DNA of 64,000 nucleotides from the NCBI GenBank assembly GCA_964646625.1, contig CAZYHC010000006.1:99197-163196 (forward strand), written 5' to 3'. Made by a program: the position numbers and the translations under genes. This document shows positions 44,501-51,060 of the stretch, piece after piece (the first letter of the stretch is position 1; the number at the start of each line of letters is the position of its first letter). The stretch is from DAOULT01 sp964646625. GTDB taxonomy: Bacteria > Chloroflexota > Anaerolineae > CAZYHC01. The notes below the pieces were generated by a model. The model had not been told where the DNA came from and ran no database searches. It was given only the letters and a program-made list of their open reading frames with translations.

Positions 44501-44699
44501 CCCGGCCAACGATGGCCTGGCTACCTTCTCCCCCGACGGGTCGATGATCGCCTTTGTCTCCGACCGGGAGGGGCGATGGGCGATCTGGGCCATGAACACC
44601 GATGGCTCCGGCAAACAGAAACTCTTCGATCTGGAGCAGGGCTACGGCGGCGAGCCAGGATACGAATGGCACACCGAACGTATCTCCTGGGGGCCATGA
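41529..44699 (+). CDS. eukaryotic-like Ser/Thr protein kinase with Thr-Pro repeats and external propeller
   Basis: A 1056-residue transmembrane kinase. Residues 8-275 are a complete Hanks-type kinase: glycine loop (IGRGGMAEVYKG), VAIKVLH lysine, catalytic loop HRDIKPANV, DFGIAR and SGTPAYMSPEQ. One transmembrane helix (IVIVGLIILGLIAAGAAFF) lies near residues 335-355. Residues 370-720 are low-complexity Thr/Pro/Ala repeats, and the C-terminal 270 residues are a PD40 propeller (DIFTINLDGSDEIHMS, ATFSPDGSMIAFVSDREGRW) ending WHTERISWGP. The propeller presumably senses an external ligand or cell-wall state, signalled across the membrane to the kinase. Targets are unknown. Its 3' end lies 16 bp before copy 2 of the dispersed repeat. 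Confidence 0.92.
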   Translation: MANLEGKTIGKYRFLERIGRGGMAEVYKGYQAGLDRYVAIKVLHAHLADERDFIGRFEREAKAVAELRHANIVQIIDFDVEGDLYYMVMEYINGPTLKARLRELNEKGKTLPLPEVARIVSGLGAALDYAHRQGMVHRDIKPANVMFTREGEVVLTDFGIARIVGGVRYTMTGAVSGTPAYMSPEQGQGEGGDERSDIYSLGVILYEMITGRVPYDADTPFAVIMKHIHDPLPLPRQLRPDTPPIVERVILKAMSKNPADRYQTAAQMAQNLELAMTVVPETIIDAKVDMLADATIADTTPPPVTVPPPPGAAIPVAEKKPFTLAGLPAIVIVGLIILGLIAAGAAFFLGPQLLITPTAIAVATTPPATVTKAATPTATQPVVPIVTEPATPTATKTVAPTATEPATPTATKTVAPTATEPATPTATKTVAPTATEPATPTATKAAAPTATEPATPTATTTVVVLALGTETPVGTTTTGPKDTATATPVDTPTPTATPTDTPTATPTNTPTATPTDTPTATPTDTPTDTPTATPTDTPTATNTPTDTPTPTNTPDIRATQEAAIKATLDTKATIDAAVAATMTSQAATMTAQAPTHTSTPTDTPTPTDTPTATPTDTPTDTPTPTDTPTDTPTPTDTPTDTPTPTDTPTDMPTPTDTPTDTPTPTDTPIPTDTPTDTPTPTDTPIPTDTPTEVPPTPIVLILTTPTPPEAVPTEPPAGEETPIMPPIETPIVPPLETPSGQGEPSPVAEETEEPPTEIAVALPPRPTGVIAYTEFNLAYPQHKYDLYVSNADGSNRRLLIQEARQPDLRPFDGRVIYNGDGGGKSDIFTINLDGSDEIHMSNHPEDMRPYWGPDGQRFCFDSIMHGIDSAGHRASIIFIQDEVYARPPVDPRMLVSAGSSRMFGESPIWLQDDRIVFKGCDYWAGGGNCGLYLVVSWGGDAPPFRLTTDPSDLPTDTFGPRILFMSYARDNNWEIYAINSDGGGLVKLTNSPANDGLATFSPDGSMIAFVSDREGRWAIWAMNTDGSGKQKLFDLEQGYGGEPGYEWHTERISWGP
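42690..42905 (+). repeat. 48-bp tandem repeat in kinase linker
   Basis: Units start at 42690, 42738, 42786 and 42834, with a partial fifth at 42882. Each encodes EPATPTATKTVAPTAT with small changes. The period is a multiple of three, so copy number can vary in frame. Confidence 0.9.
42997..43605 (+). repeat. Thr-Pro-Asp minisatellite in kinase linker
   Basis: Dense short repeats encode DTPTATPT (43000-43190) and later DTPTPTDTPT (43320-43600), the latter including 30-bp near-identical units around 43390-43500. A 130-bp non-repetitive helical segment (AAIKATLDTKATIDAAVAAT) separates the two blocks. Confidence 0.9.
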
Positions 44700-44715
44700 A
44701 CGCTTTCAGAGCGGC

Positions 44716-44770
44716 AGTTGACTTCCAGGCTATAGCCTGACCGAAACTCACCCCCATTCTGACGCACGCC
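44716..44770 (+). repeat. 55-bp dispersed repeat, copy 2
   Basis: 49 of 55 bases match 36782-36836. Here the core CAGGCTATAGCCTG (44726-44739) is a perfect 14-bp palindrome. As with copy 1, a promoter follows within 20 bases, so the repeat could be a shared operator. Confidence 0.85.
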
Positions 44771-44788
44771 CCCGCGAAAAATACGGCT

Positions 44789-44818
44789 TTGACTAAACAG
44801 GCAGAGTTATGGTATACT
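44789..44818 (+). promoter_or_regulatory. sigma-70-type promoter of the hydrogenase operon leader
   Basis: TTGACT (44789-44794), an 18-bp spacer and TATACT (44813-44818). Transcription would start near 44825, with the leader RNA directly downstream and the hypA start about 180 bases away. Confidence 0.75.
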
Positions 44819-44824
44819 ATTACG

Positions 44825-44966
44825 CGCCTCCTCAATTTGTCAGGTGGGCAAATTGAGGACCAGAGAGTTTCAGTTCACATAAGAATATGGGTGATTGTGT
44901 TTCAAGTGGGCAAAGTCAACGGCGACGTCTGGCCCGTTCACGACGGCTGCCCCCGTCGTTTTTTTC
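44825..44966 (+). ncRNA. structured leader / small RNA ending in a terminator, upstream of hypA
   Basis: A stretch of about 142 bases lies between a good promoter and an intrinsic terminator and carries no gene. Near its 5' end is a perfect 10-bp hairpin (CCTCAATTTG at 44830, CAAATTGAGG at 44849; loop TCAGGTGGG). The sequence GTGGGCAAA occurs twice (44845 and 44907), once across that loop. It ends in the terminator at 44940-44966, before the ribosome site of hypA. It may be a riboswitch-like attenuator for the nickel-hydrogenase operon or an independent small RNA. I do not recognise it as a known class. Confidence 0.5.
44940..44966 (+). terminator. intrinsic terminator between leader and hypA
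   Basis: Arms ACGACGG and CCGTCGT are followed by a run of seven T. It lies upstream of the hydrogenase operon's first coding gene, so it would have to be read through or be regulated for hypA expression from the promoter at 44789. Confidence 0.88.
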
Positions 44967-45005
44967 TTGCTTCGCACTGCTGCCAGCAATGGAGGTAATA
45001 CCTTA

Positions 45006-45776
45006 GTGCACGAATTGGCCGTTACTCAAAGCCTGCTCAAGCTGGTCCTGGAACATGCCGAGCGAGCAGAGGCGCGGCGCATCACCCGCATTAACCTGGT
45101 CATCGGCGAATTGTCCGGCGTCGTGGACGACTGCGTGCAGTTCTACTTCGATTTCGTCAGCAAAGGCACCATCGCCGAAAGCGCGGTTCTGTCCTTCGAG
45201 CGGGTGATTTCGCGTTGGCGATGTCGGGCCTGTGGCGAGGAGTTCGTGCTGCAAGGGGAGGGGTGGACCTGTCCGGCCTGTGGGACCGTAGGGGGCGAAG
45301 TGATCGCCGGGCGAGAGCTTTACGTAGATAGCATCGAGATTGAACCTCAAGAAGACGGGGAGGCCAGAGGTACTCCCAGAGAAAAGAAGAAGGAGGCGAA
45401 TATGCCCAAGATTCTGGTCGTAGACGATGATCCTGACTTTGTGTTGATTTGTCGCAACATTCTGGAAACTGAGGGCTATCAGGTTCTGGAGGCTGCCAGC
45501 GGCAGGCGGGCCCTGGCGATGATGCGCCAGGACCGGCCGGATTTGGTGTTGCTGGACGTCATGATGACTACTATCCTGGAGGGGGTGGACGTATGCCGGG
45601 AAATGCAATCTGAGCCCCGCCTGAAGAACGTGCCCGTTGTCATGATCTCATCCATCGCCACCAGCGAATACGCTGCCGAGTTTCCGGACGACGAGCCCAT
45701 CACCATTGACGCCTGGATCTCCAAGCCGATCCAGCCAGACGTGCTCTTGAAAACTGTGAAGCGGTTCGTGGGTTAG
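45006..45776 (+). CDS. hypA: HypA nickel chaperone fused in frame to a receiver domain
   Basis: A 256-residue frame from GTG 45006, nine bases after GGAGGT. Residues 1-117 are HypA: the N-terminal (M)HELAVTQSLLKLV with the nickel-ligand His2, and the zinc module CRAC, 12 residues, CPAC, ending GRELYVDSIEIE. Without any stop the frame continues through a charged linker (QEDGEARGTPREKKKEA) into a full receiver domain beginning at residue 133. HypA delivers nickel to the hydrogenase large subunit. A HypA-receiver fusion is not a standard architecture. An internal ATG with its own strong ribosome site means both a fusion and a free receiver may be made. It opens the hydrogenase operon. Confidence 0.88.
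   Translation: MHELAVTQSLLKLVLEHAERAEARRITRINLVIGELSGVVDDCVQFYFDFVSKGTIAESAVLSFERVISRWRCRACGEEFVLQGEGWTCPACGTVGGEVIAGRELYVDSIEIEPQEDGEARGTPREKKKEANMPKILVVDDDPDFVLICRNILETEGYQVLEAASGRRALAMMRQDRPDLVLLDVMMTTILEGVDVCREMQSEPRLKNVPVVMISSIATSEYAAEFPDDEPITIDAWISKPIQPDVLLKTVKRFVG
45402..45776 (+). CDS. internal translation start: stand-alone receiver domain
   Basis: ATG 45402 follows AAGGAGG with five bases between, an excellent site, in the same frame as hypA. The 124-residue product is a complete CheY-like receiver: acid pair in ILVVDDDPDF, phospho-acceptor Asp in LVLLDVMM, Ser/Thr in VVMISSIA and Lys in ISKPIQP. There is no output domain. It could signal to, or be scaffolded with, the hydrogenase-Hdr complex encoded next. 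It may be made alone, as a HypA fusion, or both. Confidence 0.75.
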   Translation: MPKILVVDDDPDFVLICRNILETEGYQVLEAASGRRALAMMRQDRPDLVLLDVMMTTILEGVDVCREMQSEPRLKNVPVVMISSIATSEYAAEFPDDEPITIDAWISKPIQPDVLLKTVKRFVG

Positions 45777-45886
45777 ATTCCTCCCCCTGCGCTCTGTTTG
45801 GAATCTCGCAATTGGCCCCAGTTGGATTGATCTGGAGATCTCAGATTTGGGACCACAATCTACAATTATTAAGGAGGTCACTTCAG

Positions 45887-47086
45887 ATGGCTGTGGAGAA
45901 ACTCCCTTCTCTATTGACCGAGGAGACGTTAGATCGTGCTTTCATGGCGCAAGTCGAGCCCGAGTGGCACAAGTTATTGACCTGTATCCAGTGCGGCACT
46001 TGCAGCGCCTCCTGTCCGGCGGCCGAGTTGATGGACTACTCACCCCGGCAGTTATGGCAATTGATGCGCGTGGGACTGCGCCGACAGGTGATGAACAGCC
46101 GTACCTTCTGGCTGTGCACTCAGTGCTATGCCTGCCAGGTGCGTTGCCCACGGGGGATCTTAATCGGCGAAACGATGCGCAACCTGCGCCAGTGGGCTGT
46201 GGCCCACGGCTACATGATCCCCTCAGCTATCCTGCAACTGCGGGAGGCCGTCAAAGCCACCTACAACATCCTGAACGAGGACAATCAGTCGCGCCTGATC
46301 TGGAGCGAAAACCTGGAACCATTGCCCGAACGGCTTCGAGAGGCCGGGCTGGGCCAGGCAGAGGTGTTGCTCTTCACCGGCTGCGTGTCCTCTTTCTACC
46401 CCATGACCTACAGCATTCCCCAATCCCTGGTCCAGGTTCTGGAGCAGACGGGGCTGACCTACACCACTCTGGGCGGCCAGGAGTGGTGTTGCGGCTATCC
46501 CCTTTACGGCGCGGGGATGAAGGAAGACGTAGCCGAACTGGCCCGGCACAACATCGCCCAGGCTCAGGCGCTGGCCCCCAGGAACCTGGTGGCCACCTGT
46601 TCTTCCTGTTACCACACCTGGCGGCATCTCTACGCCGAGTACCTTGACGGCGACCTGGGCTTCGAGGTGCTGCACGCCAGCCAGTTCCTGGCCCGGCTCA
46701 TTGAGGAAGGCCGGATCAAGGTGACCGAGCTTCCCTGGGTGGTCACCTATCACGACCCCTGCGATCTGGGCCGCAAGAGCGGGGTTTATGACGCCCCCCG
46801 GGCGATCATCACCAGCATTCCCGGCATGACGTTGCGCGAGATGCCCAACCACCGGGAAGACACCATGTGTTGTGGCGGAGGAGGGGACGTAGCCATGATG
46901 GAGGCTGACGTCACGGAGCACATCGCCGAGCGTCGCCTGGCGCAGGCGGCGGCCACCGGCGCCCAGGCCATCATCTCATCCTGCCAACAGTGTAAGCGGA
47001 CGCTGCTGCAAGCGGCGCGCCAGACCAAGACCCGCATCCGGGTTCTGGACATTACCGAACTGGTCTGGCAGGCGATGGAGAAATAG
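45887..47086 (+). CDS. HdrC-HdrB fusion (heterodisulfide-reductase-like subunit)
   Basis: A 399-residue protein from ATG 45887, eight bases after AAGGAGGT. The N-terminal HdrC-like part has two 4Fe-4S motifs (CIQCGTCSASCPA and CTQCYACQVRCPRG). The C-terminal HdrB-like part has two CCG domains: GCVSSFYP / WCCGYP / CSSCYH, and HDPCDLG / MCCGGGG / CQQCKR. In HdrB these bind the unusual clusters that cleave a disulfide. Methanogens encode HdrB and HdrC separately; here they are one chain. It would receive electrons from HdrA and reduce a disulfide or related acceptor whose identity is unknown in bacteria. Confidence 0.9.
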   Translation: MAVEKLPSLLTEETLDRAFMAQVEPEWHKLLTCIQCGTCSASCPAAELMDYSPRQLWQLMRVGLRRQVMNSRTFWLCTQCYACQVRCPRGILIGETMRNLRQWAVAHGYMIPSAILQLREAVKATYNILNEDNQSRLIWSENLEPLPERLREAGLGQAEVLLFTGCVSSFYPMTYSIPQSLVQVLEQTGLTYTTLGGQEWCCGYPLYGAGMKEDVAELARHNIAQAQALAPRNLVATCSSCYHTWRHLYAEYLDGDLGFEVLHASQFLARLIEEGRIKVTELPWVVTYHDPCDLGRKSGVYDAPRAIITSIPGMTLREMPNHREDTMCCGGGGDVAMMEADVTEHIAERRLAQAAATGAQAIISSCQQCKRTLLQAARQTKTRIRVLDITELVWQAMEK

Positions 47087-47116
47087 CAGATAGCAGAAGG
47101 AAGGAGGTCATAATTG

Positions 47117-49111
47117 ATGACAAGCGAAGAGCCGAGAATCGGCGTTTACGTCTGTGAATGTGGGATCAACATCGGCGCGGTCGTTGACGTGCCAGAGGTG
47201 GTACGTTTTGCCCAGGGCTTGCCTAACGTGGTCAGCGCCCGGCAACACCGCTATACCTGCTCCGAGGCCGGCCAGGAGATGATCAAGAGCGACGTCCGGG
47301 AGCTCAACCTCAACCGCGTGGTGGTGGCCTCGTGCAGCCCACGCATGCACGAGATCACTTTCCAGGGCGCGGTGGCGGCGGCGGGCCTGAATCCGTATTA
47401 CTTTCAGATGGCCAACATCCGCGAACACGCCTCCTGGGTGGTGAAGGACCCGGCCCAGGCCACCGCCAAGGCCAAACGCCTGATCAGCGCCGCGGTGGCC
47501 CGCGTGAACTGGCACCAGGCTTTGGAAGCGCGCAAAGAAGACGTGACCCCGGCCGCCCTGGTTGTGGGGAGCGGCATCGCCGGTATCCAGGCGGCGTTGA
47601 ACATCGCCGAGGCCGGCTACCAGGTTTACCTGGTGGAGCGCCAGCCCTCCATCGGCGGACGCATGGCCCAACTGGACAAGACCTTTCCCACCCTCGACTG
47701 TAGCACCTGAATTCTGGGCCCCAAGATGATGGATGCCGGTCGGCATCCCAACATTAAGCTCCTGACCTACAGCGAGGTGGCAGAGGTAGCGGGCTACGTG
47801 GGCCACTTTACGGTCAAGGTGCGCCAGCGCCCCCGCTTCGTGGACATGGCCCTGTGCACCGGATGTGGCGCCTGTGTGGAGGCCTGCGTCTTTAAGAAAG
47901 GCGTGCCCAACGAGTACGACGCCGGGTTGAGTCGTCGCCGGGCGGCCTACGTTCCCATGAACGGGCAGGGCGTGCCCATGAAAGCGGTCATAGATGAGGA
48001 GGCGTGCCTTTTCCTGCGCCGGGGCAAGTGCACCCAGGCTTGCCTGGAGGTCTGTCCCACCAATGCCATCGACTTCGACCAGAAAGAAGAGATAGTGGAA
48101 TTGGAGGTGGGGGCCATCGTGGTGGCCACGGGCTTTGACGTGTTTGACGCCACCCGCCTGTCGGCCTATGCCTATGGCAAATCGCCCAACGTCATTGACG
48201 GCATCCAGTTCGAGCGCCTGTCCAGCGCCAGCGGGCCGACCAGGGGCGAGATTATCACCGCCGAGGGCAAAAAGCCCGAGCGGGTGGCTATCATTCACTG
48301 TGTGGGCAGCCGGGACGCCAATGCCAACCCCTACTGCTCCCGGGTGTGCTGCATGTACGCCATGAAGCACGCCCACCTGGTGCGTGACAAGACCGGGGCC
48401 GAAGTGTTCGAGTTCTACATGGACATCCGGGCCTTTGGCAAGGGGTACGAAGAATTCTACGAGCGGGTGCAGGAAGAGGGAATCTACTTTGTGCGCGGCC
48501 GTGGCGCAGAGGTGGTGGTGCTCAATAACGGCCAGCTCCAGGTCAAAGCCGAGGACACCAACCTGGGCATCCCCGTTCAAGTCACCGTGGACATGGTCGT
48601 TCTGGCCACGGCCATGGAACCCCAACGCGATGCGGACAGGGTGGCTTCGCTGTTCGGCCTCAGCCGCAGCGCCGACGGCTTTTTCCAGGAAGCCCACCCC
48701 AAGCTGCGTCCCTTCCACACCAACACCGAGGGCGTCTTTCTGGCCGGGGCCTGCCAGTCGCCCAAAGACGTGCCCGACACCGTGGCCCACGCCAGCGCCG
48801 CCGCCGCCGAGACCCTGTCGCTCCTCAGCCGGGGGGAGGTGGTCATCTCCCCCACTACCGCCGTCGTGGACGACCAGTTGTGCTCCGCCTGCAAGACCTG
48901 CATTGCGCTGTGCCCCTACTCGGCTATCAGCTTTGTGGAACGTGACTCCAGCGGTGTGGCCGAAATCAACGAGGCGTTGTGCAAAGGCTGCGGCACCTGC
49001 GTGGCTGCCTGCCCGGCCGGGGCTATCACCGCCCGCCACTTCTCTGACCAGCAGATTGTGGCCGAGCTCGAAGGGCTGTTCCGCGTACCTGTGGCAGCCG
49101 AAGTAGAATAA
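47117..49111 (+). CDS. hdrA: HdrA, probable selenoprotein (in-frame TGA at 47708-47710)
   Basis: A 664-residue frame from ATG 47117 (after AAGGAGGT) if TGA at codon 198 is read as selenocysteine. The first part has the N-terminal iron-sulfur domain (YVCECGINIG) and the FAD motif VVGSGIAGIQAALNIAEAG with PSIGGRMAQLDKTFPTLDCS. The TGA falls at the second position of a CxxC pair, giving CSTU followed by ILGPKMM, where other HdrA proteins have Cys or Sec. The part after the TGA has four 4Fe-4S motifs (CTGCGACVEAC, the CLFLRRGKCTQACLEVCP region, CSACKTCIALCP, CKGCGTCVAACP). A hairpin after the TGA fits a bacterial SECIS. HdrA is the flavin-based electron-bifurcating subunit. Without recoding both halves would be useless. 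Confidence 0.9.
47731..47748 (+). promoter_or_regulatory. bacterial SECIS-like hairpin within hdrA
   Basis: Perfect 7-bp arms GGATGCC (47731) and GGCATCC (47742) flank the loop GGTC. The first loop G lies 28 bases after the TGA, inside the 16-37-base window known for bacterial SECIS elements, which also need a G among the first two loop bases. It lies wholly in the coding region, as expected in bacteria. Confidence 0.75.
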
Positions 49112-49149
49112 GGGATAATAAGGGATATGGAAAAGGAGTTGGCATAGCC

Positions 49150-49590
49150 ATGACCGAACAAGCTTTTGAACCTCGTATCGTTGGTTTTCTATGTAACTGG
49201 TGCACCTACACCGCCGCCGACAGCGCCGGTGTGAGCCGCCTGGAGCAGCCGCCCAACGTGGACATCATCCGCGTGATGTGCTCGGGACGCATCGAGCCGG
49301 CCTTCATCCTAAAGGCTTTCGCCGAAGGGGCTGATGGGGTCATCGTCTCGGGCTGCCATCCGCCGGGCGACTGTCACTATAACAACGGCAACTTCAAGAC
49401 CTTCCGCCGTATGCCGCTCGTGGAGAAGCTGCTTGCCCAGTACGGCATTGAGGCCGGCCGCTTCCATTGGGGGTGGATCTCGGGCGCCGAGGCCATTAAG
49501 TGGGCCCAGTTGGTGCGCAACTTCACCGCCCAGGTACGTGCCCTTGGCCCGCTCAACTGGAAACGCGAACTGGAGAGCAAGGAGGAATAG
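49150..49590 (+). CDS. mvhD: MvhD-type iron-sulfur subunit
   Basis: A 146-residue protein preceded by AAAAGGAG. It has the MvhD pattern IVGFLCNWCTYTAADSAGVS, IIRVMCSGRIEPAFILKAF and GVIVSGCHPPGDCHYNNGN, with the Cys residues that hold a [2Fe-2S] cluster. In some methanogens the homologue (VhuD) carries selenocysteine, but here all positions are Cys. It connects the hydrogenase MvhAG to HdrA in the bifurcating complex. Spacing to hdrA is 38 bp and to mvhG 3 bp. Confidence 0.93.
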   Translation: MTEQAFEPRIVGFLCNWCTYTAADSAGVSRLEQPPNVDIIRVMCSGRIEPAFILKAFAEGADGVIVSGCHPPGDCHYNNGNFKTFRRMPLVEKLLAQYGIEAGRFHWGWISGAEAIKWAQLVRNFTAQVRALGPLNWKRELESKEE

Positions 49591-49593
49591 GAG

Positions 49594-50568
49594 ATGGCAC
49601 AGAACGAAAAACTCAAGTTGGGTCTCTACTGGGCCGCGTCTTGCGGCGGGTGCGAGATCGCCATCGTGGAGCTGCGGGAAAAAATCCTGGACCTGGATGC
49701 AGCGGCCGACATCCTCTTCTGGCCCGTGGCCCTCGACTTCAAGTACCAGGACGTGGAGGCCATGCCCGACGGCCACCTAGACGTTTGCCTCTTCAACGGC
49801 GCCATCCGCAACACCGAGAACGAGCATCTGGCCCACCTGTTGCGGCGCAAATCCAGGGTCCTGGTGGCCTTCGGCTCGTGTGCCCACGAGGGCTGCATCC
49901 CGGGCCTGGCCAATCTGTTCGACCGCCAGTCCATCCTGGAACGCGCGTACCTGGAGGTTCCTTCCGTAGACAACCACCAGGGCCTTCTGCCCCAGACCTC
50001 CTACCGCCTGCCTGAAGGGGAGGTGAAGATTCCCAGGCTCTACAACACGGTCAAGACCTTAAAGCAGGTGGAGGACGTGGACTATTTTGTGCCCGGCTGC
50101 CCGCCGCAGGCCCCCCAGATCTGGGCCGTGATCGAGGCCATCTTGGGCGGCAACTTGCCGCCCAAAGGGAGCGTGGTGGGAGCCAACGAAAAGACGGTCT
50201 GCGACGAATGCAAGCATGAGCGAGAGGAGAAGCACCTCAAGAAGTTCTACCGTCCCCACGAAATCATCCCCGACTCCGAGCGCTGCCTCTTCGACCAGGG
50301 GATAATCTGCGCGGGGCCGGCCACGCGGGGCGGCTGTGGGGCGCTCTGCCCCCAGGTGGATATGCCCTGCCGGGGCTGCTATGGCCCGCCCCCGAACGTG
50401 CTCGACCAGGGCGCGGCCCTCCTGTCGGCAGTGTCCTCGGTGGTGGAGGCCGACACCGAGGAGGAGGCCGCCCGCATCGTGGGCCAGATCGTGGACCCGG
50501 TGGGCACTTTTTACCGCTTCGGCCTGCCGGCCTCCTTGCTGCACCGGTCGCGGCTGGCAGATCGATGA
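49594..50568 (+). CDS. mvhG: MvhG-type [NiFe] hydrogenase small subunit
   Basis: A 324-residue protein. The N-terminal domain starts KLGLYWAASCGGCEIAIVEL with the proximal-cluster CxxC, followed by FGSCAHEGCIPG and VPGCPPQAPQIW, which supply the other ligands. The C-terminal region has further Cys-rich segments (CDECKHE, CAGPATRGGCGALCPQVDMP) for the medial and distal clusters. The form without a Tat signal is typical of cytosolic group 3c enzymes. It passes electrons from the Ni-Fe site to MvhD. The large-subunit gene does not follow directly: about 490 bp with a toxin-antitoxin remnant lie between. Confidence 0.93.
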   Translation: MAQNEKLKLGLYWAASCGGCEIAIVELREKILDLDAAADILFWPVALDFKYQDVEAMPDGHLDVCLFNGAIRNTENEHLAHLLRRKSRVLVAFGSCAHEGCIPGLANLFDRQSILERAYLEVPSVDNHQGLLPQTSYRLPEGEVKIPRLYNTVKTLKQVEDVDYFVPGCPPQAPQIWAVIEAILGGNLPPKGSVVGANEKTVCDECKHEREEKHLKKFYRPHEIIPDSERCLFDQGIICAGPATRGGCGALCPQVDMPCRGCYGPPPNVLDQGAALLSAVSSVVEADTEEEAARIVGQIVDPVGTFYRFGLPASLLHRSRLADR

Positions 50569-50682
50569 CGGTTCGTCCCGGTAGTTGACCTGTTCCCAAA
50601 TCGAGCTGTAGCAGCAGGGGGTGCTATTCCGCGTTATGCCATCGCCATCCAAACACTGCGCGAGCGCGGATATGAGGAGTAG
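50569..50682 (+). other. open fragment after mvhG, unidentified
   Basis: The frame stays open for 37 codons after the mvhG stop, ending AIAIQTLRERGYEE before TAG at 50680. It has no start of its own and looks like the 3' end of a lost gene. I cannot name the family. Confidence 0.3.
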
Positions 50683-50702
50683 CCTATTACTGGGTTTCGG
50701 TG

Positions 50703-50708
50703 TATAAT
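50703..50708 (+). promoter_or_regulatory. -10 box before the DUF433 gene
   Basis: TATAAT at 50703-50708, 32 bases before the DUF433 start codon. No good -35 is visible 16-18 bases upstream, so the promoter is weak or needs a regulator. It could also transcribe mvhA and the hyp genes. Confidence 0.4.
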
Positions 50709-50740
50709 ACGTCACAGAAGTGAATATGGGAGGTTTTAAG

Positions 50741-51007
50741 ATGAAAGGAAGCAACAAGCGGCAACTGCTAGGACGCTATATCGTCGTTGACCCCGAAATC
50801 TGTAATGGCAAGCCGACCTTTCGCGGCACGCGCATTATGGTTTGGCAGGTGTTGGAAATGCTTGCCCACGGAATGGCCTGGGAAACCATCATTGAGGAAT
50901 GTCACAATAGTATAACCAAAGACGCCATTGCTGAGGCCGTGAAGTTATCGGGCGAAGCATTTCTCAAACATGCGGACGAGTTCGTGCTGGAGTCAACACC
51001 CTCATGA
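50741..51007 (+). CDS. DUF433-family antitoxin-like protein
   Basis: An 88-residue protein from ATG 50741 after GGGAGG. It shows the DUF433 signature IVVDPEICNGKPTFRGTRIM, then VLEMLAHGMAWETIIEECHN and ITKDAIAEAVKLSGE. DUF433 proteins are usually the antitoxin-like partner of DUF5615 PIN-like toxins, encoded by the next overlapping gene. Here the second gene is reduced to 14 codons. The module lies inside the hydrogenase operon, between the small- and large-subunit genes. Confidence 0.85.
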   Translation: MKGSNKRQLLGRYIVVDPEICNGKPTFRGTRIMVWQVLEMLAHGMAWETIIEECHNSITKDAIAEAVKLSGEAFLKHADEFVLESTPS

Positions 51008-51048
51008 ACCTTCTGGATGAAAACATCCTTTATCAATGTACCAGCTAG
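51004..51048 (+). pseudogene. truncated DUF5615 toxin remnant
   Basis: ATG 51004 overlaps the DUF433 stop (ATGA), and the 14-codon frame reads MNLLDENILYQCTS. The LLDEN start is that of DUF5615 PIN-like proteins (usually about 110 residues). The rest is missing, and the ribosome site of mvhA follows within a few bases. Confidence 0.6.
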
Positions 51049-51060
51049 AGGAGGAACATC

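Noticed and set aside
42222..44672. A long minus-strand open frame rich in Gly/Arg/Cys opposite the kinase gene
   Set aside because: It is the low-complexity reverse of the Thr-Pro repeats and propeller; it has no ribosome site or known domain, and the plus-strand kinase is unambiguous.
50566..50682. TGA at the end of mvhG as a second selenocysteine codon, since the frame stays open for 37 codons
   Set aside because: The protein before the TGA already has normal MvhG length, no SECIS-like hairpin with proper loop follows at the right distance, and the extension does not look like MvhG.
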